Assembly: GCA_018816735.1 (NCBI GenBank)
Contig: JAHIVH010000006.1
Location: 1 to 43,802, forward strand
Direction of reading: 5' to 3'
Origin: Pseudomonadota bacterium
GTDB lineage: Bacteria > Desulfobacterota > Desulfobacteria > Desulfobacterales > JAHIVH01
Length of the DNA: 43,802 nt
This document shows, piece by piece, positions 1-9,800 of this stretch (the stretch's first letter is position 1; each line of letters begins with the position of its first letter). The position numbers and the translations under genes are program-made. The notes under the pieces are model-generated. The model did not search any database, was not told the DNA's origin, and worked only from the letters and a program-made list of their open reading frames with translations.

Positions 1-159
1 TATATTTATACGGTAAATAAGGCGGGTGGGTTTTGGAGAACCAAAACAAAAAAATGTTTAATTACAAATGCTTATGTCCGTTTTGATAATCTTGGAATGT
101 CGAGCTATTACGGTATATTACTCACGTGAAAATCTGTGTTCATTTGATCTCCAAAAAAA
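1..159. other. Left edge, no gene seen
   Basis: A/T-rich sequence downstream of the minus-strand porin gene. I see no open reading frame with a ribosome binding site, no convincing terminator hairpin and no RNA gene here. The neighbouring gene beyond the left edge is not visible. Confidence 0.4.
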
Positions 160-1389
160 TCAAAAGCTATAACTCAGTTTTGAAACAAAAAGATACCAGT
201 ATCTGTGAAACCCGTCAGGGTTCAACCGGTTATACATGGCCGCACATCCATCAATGTAATGGCCTTCCAGTTTGAAGGTCCAGTTTGAATTCATGTCAAA
301 CCGGAATGAGAGGGCCTGATCTTTTCGCCAGGCCCTGAATTTTTCGTTTTCCTTTTGATTATCACCGTCTTTGTCATCCATATTGGGATAAATCACCGAA
401 TAATAGTAACCCGCCTCAAAAATATCTGAAAAACGATGGGAGACAAGCGCGTAATATCCTTCACCCCTTGTATCATCCTGTTCAATATAGTCTGGCTGTG
501 AAGAAGGGAGTTTTATAATACCTTTGAATTCCGTTTCAAGCCTTCTATATTCTGCTGCGAACAGAAAGCTGGTGGTTGTGATTTCGGCAGATACGATCCA
601 GCTTAAAATATTTTCAACCTTAAACGCCGAGTGTAATCCTGCTGGTAACCCTAAACCTGAATAGGCAAATTGATTTGTCACCGCCTCAAGATCCATTTCT
701 GAAATGATGCCATATGTTCCGCCGAGTTTTACCTGATTGGTCGGATCGGTCCACCATAGGCTTCCGGCTCCTGTTGTCCCGATTTCCGTATCTGTCACAT
801 CCCAGTAGGAGCCAACTGCGGCAAATACTGTACCGCCATCATTTTTGATATTGTTCGTTCCGATGATGAGTTTGTAACTCAAGTTACCGGTATTCTCGCT
901 AAGAAAATCTCCGTAAACAGAGACGCCGTTTGTCGCCATGATAGCATCACGAAAATTATCTGTATATGCTGCCTCGGGAAGCAAAATGCATGTGCGTTGC
1001 ATGTCAACATCTCTGGTTTCGTGATACAGTCCAATAGGGTTTTTGATTCGTCCTGCACGAAATCCCAAATAGTCCCTGAAGCGGTAATCCGCATAGGCCC
1101 AGTCAACCATGATGGCATCGTTATCTGTAGGTCCTAAATCCCGGGCAAAGAATTGCATTCCCAGATTCAGTTTGTCTGTTGCCTGCTTGAGAAAATTTAA
1201 TCCCATTTCATTAAATTGAAAGGAACCCTCTTCCGAGTCCGTTAAATAGTTGTTCGTGTCGGATTTCATATACCCCTGGGAAATAAATCCGTGGATGTGA
1301 AGGGTGTTGTCATTGGCCTTACAGATCGTTCCGGCAAACAACATGCATACCCAGACTGCCAGAAGACCATAATAATACCTGTTTCTCAT
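160..1389 (-). CDS. Outer-membrane beta-barrel porin-like protein
   Basis: The product is about 409 residues. It has a cleavable signal peptide (basic MRNR start, hydrophobic stretch, cleavage probably after CKA) and then alternating polar/aromatic strands typical of a barrel, with many short Gly/Asp/Asn turns. It ends in Tyr-Ser-Phe; a C-terminal Phe is the usual signal for outer-membrane barrel assembly. A start 39 bases upstream (1428) is also open, but the internal Met at 1389 has an AGGGA-type ribosome site and places the signal peptide correctly. It lies about 45 bases downstream of the PstS-like gene on the same strand, so the two are probably one operon: a periplasmic binding-type protein and a channel. 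The substrate cannot be read from sequence. Confidence 0.72.
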   Translation of the reverse strand: MRNRYYYGLLAVWVCMLFAGTICKANDNTLHIHGFISQGYMKSDTNNYLTDSEEGSFQFNEMGLNFLKQATDKLNLGMQFFARDLGPTDNDAIMVDWAYADYRFRDYLGFRAGRIKNPIGLYHETRDVDMQRTCILLPEAAYTDNFRDAIMATNGVSVYGDFLSENTGNLSYKLIIGTNNIKNDGGTVFAAVGSYWDVTDTEIGTTGAGSLWWTDPTNQVKLGGTYGIISEMDLEAVTNQFAYSGLGLPAGLHSAFKVENILSWIVSAEITTTSFLFAAEYRRLETEFKGIIKLPSSQPDYIEQDDTRGEGYYALVSHRFSDIFEAGYYYSVIYPNMDDKDGDNQKENEKFRAWRKDQALSFRFDMNSNWTFKLEGHYIDGCAAMYNRLNPDGFHRYWYLFVSKLSYSF

Positions 1390-1435
1390 TTTGCATTCCC
1401 TGCCCTGTGTTTGACGGTGTTGTTTCATGGGTAAC

Positions 1436-1894
1436 TCAATTCGATATGGAAATTATTTTGACAGTATCGTTATCTGTTTCATGAGATAAAAATCCAATGG
1501 CGCCATCTGTTTCTGCTACAAATTTTATTAATTTATCTTCAGAGTCGATGAACTTTGGAAAAAACCCTTCACCCGTAAAGATCATTTGCCTCCAGTAAAG
1601 CTCGTATTGTTGCTTATTTTTTCTGAGATACTCCAGCAAAAATTCTTTATAAACGTTTTCCGTTTTCAGAACGACAAACGTAATTTTTTGTTGATTATCC
1701 CAGGTTGTTTTCTTCCCTATAAAAATATTTTTAATATCATTTCTGCTCAGGGTATTTACAGGTATATTTTTATTACATATAAAATAGATATCTTCAGCGG
1801 CAGACACTTGATCAAGGAAAGTGAAAACTAAAACGGCAACGGTCAATATGCCTATTGCTATTAACCTCAAGATTTTCAACCTTGAATTTTTCAT
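1436..1894 (-). CDS. PstS-like periplasmic substrate-binding-type protein
   Basis: About 152 residues from the start at 1894, which has GGAG eight bases upstream; the longer ORF from 1960 adds 22 residues without a signal peptide at the right place. An N-terminal signal peptide (MKNSRLKILRLIAIG followed by a hydrophobic run to VSAAED) leads into a short domain with the features of the phosphate ABC transporter binding-like (PBP-like) family: an ...LSRNDIKNIFIGKKTTW motif, a conserved Trp/Phe-rich middle, and a C-terminal ETDGAIGFLS motif. Such short single-domain versions often sit beside porins in Deltaproteobacteria without any ABC permease, and here too no permease or ATPase gene is adjacent. 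It may be a sensor or porin accessory rather than a transporter component; that is inference. Confidence 0.68.
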   Translation of the reverse strand: MKNSRLKILRLIAIGILTVAVLVFTFLDQVSAAEDIYFICNKNIPVNTLSRNDIKNIFIGKKTTWDNQQKITFVVLKTENVYKEFLLEYLRKNKQQYELYWRQMIFTGEGFFPKFIDSEDKLIKFVAETDGAIGFLSHETDNDTVKIISISN

Positions 1895-2137
1895 GAAATA
1901 TTCTCCGGAGCAATTGATAAATGGCACGTGATGCTTAATGCCTGAAAGGGAGAAAAACATTATCGTTTACTACATGGACTGTTTAGACAATTAATTCCTG
2001 CACTTTAACGAAATAGGAACCTGCCGTCAAGACAAAACCAAAGTATGAAATGTGTTGATTTTTTTGATAGTTTTAATAAAATCTCATCGAATAAGTCTGT
2101 TGAGAAAAATTGAGCAAATAGCAGACAGGTTTTTCTT
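1895..2137. other. Divergent intergenic region
   Basis: A/T-rich spacer between the minus-strand PstS-like/porin genes and the plus-strand FapA-like gene. A possible plus-strand promoter is TTGATT at 2055-2060 with TAAAAT at 2077-2082 (16-base spacer), a weak match. No hairpin terminator or RNA gene was recognised. Confidence 0.3.
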
Positions 2138-2338
2138 ATGAAAAAAATGCCAGTCAAACTATCTATCCTGAGGAAATTTTCAGTGAAACCAAAAATAACT
2201 GGATTCATTATCATTATGATCATCGTCACAGGCATTTTTTTCAGCAAGCCGTCATTTCCAAAGGTCCATTTTGATACGCTGAACGGTACGGATCGATGTG
2301 TGGGGGCAGGTGTATGCGCTATCGGATCAGAGTTATAG
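2138..2338 (+). CDS. Possible small membrane peptide or sensor N-terminal fragment
   Basis: A 66-codon frame: a basic N-terminus (MKKMPVKLSILRKF), one hydrophobic segment at about residues 20-35 (ITGFIIIMIIVTGIFF), then a short soluble tail containing two cysteines. The start looks like the first membrane segment of a HAMP-type sensor or chemoreceptor, but nothing of such a protein follows before the FapA-like gene 15 bases downstream. The ribosome site is poor (AGG eight bases upstream). It could be a real single-pass peptide translated with the next gene, a truncated sensor, or chance. Confidence 0.28.
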   Translation: MKKMPVKLSILRKFSVKPKITGFIIIMIIVTGIFFSKPSFPKVHFDTLNGTDRCVGAGVCAIGSEL

Positions 2339-2353
2339 CCGGAAAGGTACCAG

Positions 2354-5092
2354 ATGACTATAGACAACAAAATCGTTGAAACAATCTGTCCATCCTGTAA
2401 TTTTCCCTGTCATGTTTCAATATCATCTATCGGGAAAAAAACAACATGTGAGAAGTGCAGCCATTCTTTCAGAACGGTCAAGTTTAATCATGCCAGTCTC
2501 CTGAATCAGTTCTGTAAAATTGCTATAAAAAATTTTCTTGTCAGTGAGCAGAAACTCAATGAAATCTATTCAGAACAGATAGCGGCTAAATCATCCGGTC
2601 AGGCACTCTCAATTGAGGACCGTTTTATTGAAAAGGGCTTTATTTCTGTTGAGCAGAAAGACAGATTGATGTTGGCCTCTGTCAGAAAACTGAACAGGAT
2701 GTTTGTAGGCCTTGCAATGGAAATGAATTTTATCACAAAGGCGGAAGGAGAGGCTGCCCTTGAACAACAGGCTGAGGATTTCAAGAACGATAAATTGACG
2801 CTTGTCGGTGATATTCTTGTCAAAAAAGGTCTGCTTGACAAAGATCAGCGGGAATCGTTGCTTCTTGATATCCAACAGGGAAAATCCCAGAAAGAGAAAC
2901 AGAAGCTTGAAGTGGTGAACGATAAAACAGACAAGTATCCTTTTATAGGGGTTGTTGCAGTAGAAAAAGATCTCATCACCAAAAGCCAGCTTGAAAATGC
3001 TGTCGTTTTGCAACAGGAGCAGGGGAATGATGGCACACATAAACCTTTTGAAGATATCCTTTACGAATCCGGTATTATTTCAAATGACATCAGGGACAAG
3101 CTTGTCTTAAAAACATTGAAAAAGATTGATAAGGAAATGGGCAAAATCGCCATTGAAAATGGCTTTGTGACAAAAGATGACCTGATAAAAGCAGCAGCCA
3201 GGCAGGCTTCTAAATTTAAAAATTATAATTACATCCCTTTAATGGATATATTGGCAGAAGATGAAAAACTTGCTGAAAATGAATATGATTTGGTATTTTC
3301 AAGGCTTCATGGCATTGAAAGAAGACGTATTGAAGAATTGATTCAGAAGGGCCAAAGAATTTTATTCCGTATTTCCCAAACACGGGATACAGGCCCCAAA
3401 TATCATTCTGTCAAAAACGATGCTGAACCTCCTGATACCCATGATGAGAATATTCAGGATACGGAAACTAATAAAGAATTATCTGATGATGATGAACCTG
3501 GAATTGTTTTAAAAGTTTCCGAAGATTCACAAAGCGCCTATATCCATCTTTCATCTGATATAAAAGGAGATACCGGAAAATCCATCAGTGATTTGGTCAT
3601 GGATATTAAAAATCTGGTGGAAGAAAATGACATTGTTTTTGGCGTTATAGGTGATGATCTCATTGAAGCATGTATACAGGCAGCCCTGTTCAAAGATCGA
3701 CAATTCAAAATAGCCAGCGGAGAAGCAGCAAAAGAAGGCAGTCAAGCCGAAATTAAATATTATTTTGAAACGGATTACCTTAAAGCAGGCGTTGTCACGG
3801 ACGACGGTGTAATGGATTTCAGGGACAGAGGGGATATTCCCTTTGTTAAAAAGGGAGATATCCTGGCAAAGTTTACGCCATCTGTCAAGGGACAAAACGG
3901 ATTTGACGTTTATGGAAACATCGTTTCTGTCCCGGAGATTGAAGCCGTGAAATTTCAATGCGGAAGTGGTACGGTTCTGAGTGAAGATGGGTTGACAATT
4001 TTTGCTGGTATTGATGGAAGGCCGGAAATTCTAATAGGTGGTCAAATTGCTGTTTATTCTGAAATGACAATAAAGGGGGATGTCAATTTTGAAACCGGCA
4101 ATATCGACTTTAAAGGAAATGTTGATATTCAGGGGACAATTTGTGAAGGATTCAAAGTAAGGAGTGTGAATGTCACCGCAAAAAATATCAATGGCGGTGA
4201 AGTGGATGTTACGGGGAATGTAGATGTCTCAGGCGGCATTGTGAATGCAAAAATCAAGGCAGACGGATATGTTCAGGCAATGTATATCATCGGAACAACC
4301 GTTGAAGCCTTTGGGGATTTTCTGATCGTAAAGGAAATCATAGATTCTGATGTCAGATTAAGTGGCATGTGCAGGAGCGAGCGCTGTAAGGTGATATCAT
4401 CATCATTATCTGCCAAGATGGGGGTAGAAGTCAGCCAGATTGGAACAGATGTTTCGACACCTTGCAAAATAAGGGTCGGATTGAATGATCATATCGATAC
4501 CATCATTCAGTTTCAAAAGGCGATACTGCGCGAATTAAAGGGAAACCTGGAACAAAAACAGTCAAACGTGGAAAAATATCTGGATGAACTCAGGAGTGAG
4601 CACCAGAAGATTATGGAAGAAACCATGTATCAGGATTCTCTCAATGCTGAGAAGAAAAGATTAAAGGGAAAAATTGAGAAAAACAAGGTGTCCGGTAATC
4701 TCAAAAAAATCAAAATCGCAGAAAAGGATATTGAAGAGATCGACAGGAAGCTTACAAAATCACGCCGTCAGATCAAAGCGTATTTTAGCACGCAGGACAG
4801 ACTGCTTGACTCTATTTTTGCCGGAAGAAAGGTCATCGAATCGCATATCAGAAGAATTGAACCCATTGGTGAATATATAAGAATGGTATCCAAAAAGCAG
4901 AATGATAAGGCAGGTGTATCACAAGTAAAAGTGAAAAATCAGCTTTTTGCAAAGACAATGATTTTTGGACAACATTCTTCAATTATTATTCAGGAAGATG
5001 TTAAAAATGTGACTGTCGGTGAATTCAAACTCACCGATCCGGAAGGCGGCCGGTCCGGAAGATGGGTAATGGAAATTAAAAAATTAAAATAA
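2354..5092 (+). CDS. FapA/DUF342 family protein with N-terminal zinc finger
   Basis: 912 residues. Residues 12-35 form a zinc-finger-like motif (C12, C15, C32, C35, with an extra C19), resembling the short MJ0042-type finger. Residues about 50-330 are helical repeats of the pattern ‘phi-G-x-I-L-x-x-x-G-x-I-x-x-x-x-L’ (for example DILVKKGLLDKDQRESLL and DILYESGIISNDIRDKLV), reminiscent of MshEN/T2SSE N-terminal repeats. Residues about 400-700 match the FapA/DUF342 beta-helical core (GDILAKFTPSVKGQNGFDVYG, then Gly-rich repeats with GNVDIQGTI and GNVDVSGGIV). Residues about 720-840 form a long coiled coil. AAGG precedes the start by about eight bases. FapA homologues affect flagellar or pole-related assembly in some bacteria, but no flagellar gene is near, so the role here is unknown. 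Confidence 0.8.
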   Translation: MTIDNKIVETICPSCNFPCHVSISSIGKKTTCEKCSHSFRTVKFNHASLLNQFCKIAIKNFLVSEQKLNEIYSEQIAAKSSGQALSIEDRFIEKGFISVEQKDRLMLASVRKLNRMFVGLAMEMNFITKAEGEAALEQQAEDFKNDKLTLVGDILVKKGLLDKDQRESLLLDIQQGKSQKEKQKLEVVNDKTDKYPFIGVVAVEKDLITKSQLENAVVLQQEQGNDGTHKPFEDILYESGIISNDIRDKLVLKTLKKIDKEMGKIAIENGFVTKDDLIKAAARQASKFKNYNYIPLMDILAEDEKLAENEYDLVFSRLHGIERRRIEELIQKGQRILFRISQTRDTGPKYHSVKNDAEPPDTHDENIQDTETNKELSDDDEPGIVLKVSEDSQSAYIHLSSDIKGDTGKSISDLVMDIKNLVEENDIVFGVIGDDLIEACIQAALFKDRQFKIASGEAAKEGSQAEIKYYFETDYLKAGVVTDDGVMDFRDRGDIPFVKKGDILAKFTPSVKGQNGFDVYGNIVSVPEIEAVKFQCGSGTVLSEDGLTIFAGIDGRPEILIGGQIAVYSEMTIKGDVNFETGNIDFKGNVDIQGTICEGFKVRSVNVTAKNINGGEVDVTGNVDVSGGIVNAKIKADGYVQAMYIIGTTVEAFGDFLIVKEIIDSDVRLSGMCRSERCKVISSSLSAKMGVEVSQIGTDVSTPCKIRVGLNDHIDTIIQFQKAILRELKGNLEQKQSNVEKYLDELRSEHQKIMEETMYQDSLNAEKKRLKGKIEKNKVSGNLKKIKIAEKDIEEIDRKLTKSRRQIKAYFSTQDRLLDSIFAGRKVIESHIRRIEPIGEYIRMVSKKQNDKAGVSQVKVKNQLFAKTMIFGQHSSIIIQEDVKNVTVGEFKLTDPEGGRSGRWVMEIKKLK

Positions 5093-5147
5093 ATTTAGCG
5101 TATGGGGTCTTTGAAAAAACAAGAAACAGATGTCAGGCGTTGCATTG

Positions 5148-6677
5148 TTAGAAATAGTCCTGAAGCCCCGGATAAATCAATTCAAAAAGCAGAATATTGT
5201 CATCTATTGCATCGGTTAGTCCTTTTGGGATAATTGGGGTGTTGATGATCAGTTTTTCAAATATTTCCCTTTCATTCGGGCTTAAATGAATATCTGATGC
5301 ATGGGTTTTCTTCTCAACCACAATTTTTTTGCCTGCATTTAACCGGATTTCTTTAAATGCATGCTGATAGGATACCGCTGGCCTGAGCATGGCTTCAAGA
5401 TAGCTGATTTTCACATCCACATCATGAAAATCGATGTCTGGCCAAAGTGATTTGTGAAAGTAAAGGCGATCCTTCCTGCTGCTCAAGGAAAAAAGATCGG
5501 TGCTCACCCCCTTATTTAATAACTGATGGACATTTCTCATTAGCAGGTCCGCATCGCCGGTCACAGACAATGATCGGATAAATCCGTTTTCCGTCACGGA
5601 TTCATGACCTTTTAGAATAAACCGGGCATTTCTTTTTCGGGTGGCAGCACGTTGAAAACGATTTTTATAAATAAATGAGCAGTAATTGATATTGATGGCC
5701 CATTTTTGTTCAACAGCGTCTTTTAAAAGGGACAACACCATCAGTTCCGATTCCAGGACCGTCACCTTCTCCCCATGGAGAAAGGTGTAGGGGCGTTGTT
5801 TCAGATGAGCCTGGTTGAATGGGGTCAGACGAAGTTGATGAAGGTTCAGGTAATTCACCCCGACATCATTCATCATTGGAATCAGCTCTTTTAAACGAAT
5901 CTGATCTTCGGGAATGGCCGGGATCTCAACTGTTATGTGGGGTATTTTTCCAGCAGCCAGTTTGATTTTATCCAGGTTATAATTGGCCGCACTGATATCG
6001 AACCTGATTTCATTGAGACCGGCATCTCTTAATCTGGAAATGTAATCATCTGAAAGGAGTGTACCATTGGTATATAGCCACAGATGAATATTGTCTCCCA
6101 TTTTCTGTCTAACGGATTTGATATAATTTAATGAACGGTCAAAAGTTAACAGCGGTTCACCGCCACTGATGCTGGCGCCCTTGAAATCAAAATGATCGAT
6201 GTAATCGGCATAATCTATTGTCCTTGTAAAAGGTATCCTGTTTGTGGTGGGCACACTGATGTCATTTTGTACAGTCGGGCAGTAAAAGCAACGGCAATTG
6301 CATTTGCCATTGATAAACAGGCAGGACCAGTCGCCTTGTCCACAGATTTGGCAACCTGGTGAAAGTTTTCCGTATACAGGTTTTGTTTGTTTACAGAGAA
6401 AAGAAATGGCCTTGCCAAGCGCTTGAATATAATCCCGGCGCTGTCTTTCAGCCAGGATGGCACGGTCGTTGGAGATCCAGGGAAGGTCAAGGCTTTCCTC
6501 ACCGTATTCAGCCAGATTGGCATCGATATATTGCTTGCGCCGAGGAGGTATTAAATTTGTAACCATATAAAAATAAACACTTTCCTTATAGTTTATCCGA
6601 TCACTTATATAGGTCTTTATTAAGGTGTCAAGCTGAAAATAAAAAGAACCGGGAATATTCGTTTCATAAGAGCGCAA
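5148..6677 (-). CDS. Radical SAM protein with additional cysteine motif
   Basis: 509 residues if translation starts at the TTG at 6677; an ATG at 6566 (471 residues) is the alternative, with AAGGAAAG rather far upstream. The radical SAM cluster motif CxxxCxxC is C126-C130-C133 (…KCNCRCFYCP), followed by the Gly-rich SAM-binding segment SISGGEPLL. An extra cysteine set (C109, C112, C119) lies just before it, which could hold a second Fe-S cluster. The central part resembles activating-enzyme/MoaA-like barrels (HLWLYTNGTLL, NEIRFDISAANYNL). The C-terminal 150 residues are of unknown type. It converges with the FapA-like gene and is divergent from the 1016-residue gene. I cannot name its substrate. 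Confidence 0.75.
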   Translation of the reverse strand: MRSYETNIPGSFYFQLDTLIKTYISDRINYKESVYFYMVTNLIPPRRKQYIDANLAEYGEESLDLPWISNDRAILAERQRRDYIQALGKAISFLCKQTKPVYGKLSPGCQICGQGDWSCLFINGKCNCRCFYCPTVQNDISVPTTNRIPFTRTIDYADYIDHFDFKGASISGGEPLLTFDRSLNYIKSVRQKMGDNIHLWLYTNGTLLSDDYISRLRDAGLNEIRFDISAANYNLDKIKLAAGKIPHITVEIPAIPEDQIRLKELIPMMNDVGVNYLNLHQLRLTPFNQAHLKQRPYTFLHGEKVTVLESELMVLSLLKDAVEQKWAININYCSFIYKNRFQRAATRKRNARFILKGHESVTENGFIRSLSVTGDADLLMRNVHQLLNKGVSTDLFSLSSRKDRLYFHKSLWPDIDFHDVDVKISYLEAMLRPAVSYQHAFKEIRLNAGKKIVVEKKTHASDIHLSPNEREIFEKLIINTPIIPKGLTDAIDDNILLFELIYPGLQDYF

Positions 6678-6836
6678 GATAGGCTGGTTTCCCGAAAATA
6701 TTTTACATTATTACAAAAATCGGGCATGATAGTCCTTAATTGGGCAAACTGAAAAGCATCAAGGATAAAACGGGAATGGGTTATAACAGACATTTCCGGC
6801 CAATTTTTAAAGCAACCCGATAAATGAAAAATAATA
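6678..6836. other. Divergent intergenic spacer
   Basis: About 160 bases between the minus-strand radical SAM gene and the plus-strand 1016-residue gene. It must hold both promoters, but I see no clear -35/-10 pair and no strong hairpin. Confidence 0.3.
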
Positions 6837-9800
6837 ATGATGATGGATGAAATTCTATATCAATTTGAACACAAAGACTCAGAACAGATATCCCGGTTTC
6901 TGTTTGACAAGAGGGATTATGAACTGATCCGCATCGTGAATGATGTGTGTGCAAGCGGTCGTGATCTGGATTATGTCCGCCGTCAGTATTATAGTTTTTT
7001 TCATCCCCATGGCATCAAGGAAATGGCTGAATCCAGAAGCTTGCGGATCGCCTACGCCATGGCTCACCTGCTTACTTCTTTTGAGGTAGGGGGCATGGAC
7101 GACCGGCTGAGCGCCATTCGTTTTCTTCGTGAAGAAGTGCTTGAAACGGCAGAAGGCTCACTCCCCAGAAATACCGCTCGGGTACTGATGCAGATTATGA
7201 AAGAAGTGGTCCGTGCCAGGGGAATCCTGCGTCGTCAGTTAAAACTGGCTCATGATTTTCGAATTACCGCCGCAGGAAAGCCACGGATTATCAGAAAACA
7301 GCTTCAAAGATACCATTTGCTTGAAATGCCGGAAGAATGGAATCAGATCTCTTTTGATGACCATGTGCATGACGCCAACACAAAAGGAAGAAAATCATCC
7401 ACCCATCTGATTATGGATGCCTGGATAAAGGGTATCCGGCGTTTGCGGATTGTCCATTATAATTTCATTGAACCGCGCTTTGCGGCAGAGCTTCTTGAAG
7501 CTGCCGGCATCATGGATATCGATATCAGGATCGGGATTGAATATTATGTCAGATACAGGAAAAAATATATCAACCTGATCTGGGTGCCGAGAGGGTTTGC
7601 CGACGCACAGGCGTTTCTCTGTTTTCTGGAGGAACCTGCTGTGACCGAACTGATGGCACAGGGGCGTCAGGTGTCTGTTTATCAACAGAAACATGTGATG
7701 GCGCTCTTCAGGGTGTTTAATAAAAATCATCTGGATCATTTGAGAACAACCTACGGTATTGATCTGGAACCTCTTGATGAAGGCGAATTCATCCGTTTTG
7801 TGGGTATTGGTCAGAAATCCATACTGCACCTTGAAACATTTCTTCATAAAAAAATCATGACCGTGCTCACCCGGCAGGCAGAATCATTTCAATCGGCTTA
7901 TGAAACCTCTGATGCAGAAGAAAAGGATAGAATCGAGAAATGGTTTCAGGAGATGAATCTTCTGGAGATTGAGAAGATTGCCGCAGATTATTTTTCCCGG
8001 GATAGTAATCCTGGTGTGGCTGATCCGGCAATACCCAAAGATGAACCTGATGTGCCTTATCTTTTGAATCTTTCAGCCGCAGATCTGCTCACACGGCTTT
8101 CAAAACTTCAGTCCGGTCACAGGATCACCCTTAACCTTTCGAATGTGGAAGTGGACGACGTACTGGAATTGATTTATGATTGCAATGGCATGATATCAAG
8201 GCTCGAACTATTTAATCTCAAAGACTGGACTGCCGGAAAGACAGCCCATATACCCGCCATAAGCAAACTGCAGGAAGCCATTAACGAGCAGAATCCTATT
8301 GCTTTGAAGCGTTTGATTCTCGATATTATTCAGAAGGTCGAAGAGAAGAATCCCCCAGACAGGGTGGAAAAAATTGAAAAACTGCATACGATCCTTCATG
8401 ATATTGTTTCTTTACAGATCATGTATAAGGGAAAATTCCTAAAGGCAAGAATCGGTAGTGATTCCACCGGACGGACTCAGGGATCCCATGGCATGGGGTT
8501 AGCGGTTGTTGATACGCTGGGCAGACGGGCGGTCAACCAGGTCAAAAAGCAGGCAGGCTTCAGTTTTCAAAAACTTCCTATCTACATTTCGGTTTGTAAA
8601 CGGTTCACTCTGCTGCCAAGGGAAAACATTGCAAAATCTTTTCAGGCATTTCAACGGCTGGCTGAATCGCTAGGGAATCCCTTAATCGGCCACACCCTGA
8701 AGGTGGACTGGGCCCTTAAAGAAGATGTGGCACGTATGACAGAAGCCGGAAACGTTATTGCTTTGGGAGGGATCAAAAAACGCGTTTCCAATGATTTGCA
8801 CCTGCACCATAGACAGAGGCCCCAAAAGTATAAAAAAGTGCCATGGGCCTATTTTGATTCCCATTTGAGAAATGTGGTCAAGGTGATAGCCGGTTTTGTC
8901 CCCGCTTTTTTAACGTTTGCCCTGACCAAGGACTGGTGGTTGCTTTCCTATTTTGGTGCATTTATTTGGTTTGGCATCACAGGTTTCCGGAATATTCTTC
9001 AATCCATATTGGGTGGGGGGGGATTCAGGCGATCCCCGCTACTAAGGTGGAATGCCTATGTCAGCTGGGACAGGATCGCGGATTCACTTCTTTATACCGG
9101 GTTTTCCGTACCCCTGCTGGAATTCTTTGTAAAAATGACGTTACTTGAGAAAACGTTAGGCATTACCACAACCACACATCCCATTCTGCTTTATGCGATT
9201 ATGGCCCTGGTAAACGGTATTTATCTGTCCGGCCACAATGCGTTCCGGGGATTACCCAAAGGCGCCATTTTTGGTAATTTTTTCAGAAGCATTTTATCCA
9301 TTCCCATTGCCGTTTTATTGAGTTCAACTATTGGTGGATTTTTAACTATGGCGGCCGTGCCTGATGTGAATCTCGTTCTTCAGAAATGGGCGGCCATTAT
9401 CTCGAAGACAGCATCGGATATCATGGCTGGGGTGATTGAGGGCACAGCTGACCGGTATAAAAATATTTATACCCGGTTTCGGGATTACCGGAAAAAATTA
9501 TCCGATTTAATAGATGTTTATTCGCAACTTGAGCTGCTGTTTCCTGAGAAACGAAAGCTTGAACTTTTTGAACAGCCTCAGAAAATTCAAAAAAAGACAA
9601 ATTTGGAAGTTCAGGATCTTGAGAAAATCATCTGTATTCATGCACTGGATTTTCTTTATTTCTGGATGTATCAGCCTCGAGCCAGAAGTGCTTTAAGGCG
9701 CCTCCTGCAAGATATTACGGAAGAAGAACGCCATATTTTTTTATCTTCCCAGTTCACCCTTCAAAGGCAGAAGGAAATCAGTCAGATGTTCATTGATGGC

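Noticed and set aside
2005..2370. 121-residue minus-strand frame
   Set aside because: Overlaps the start of the FapA-like gene and has no ribosome site or motif.
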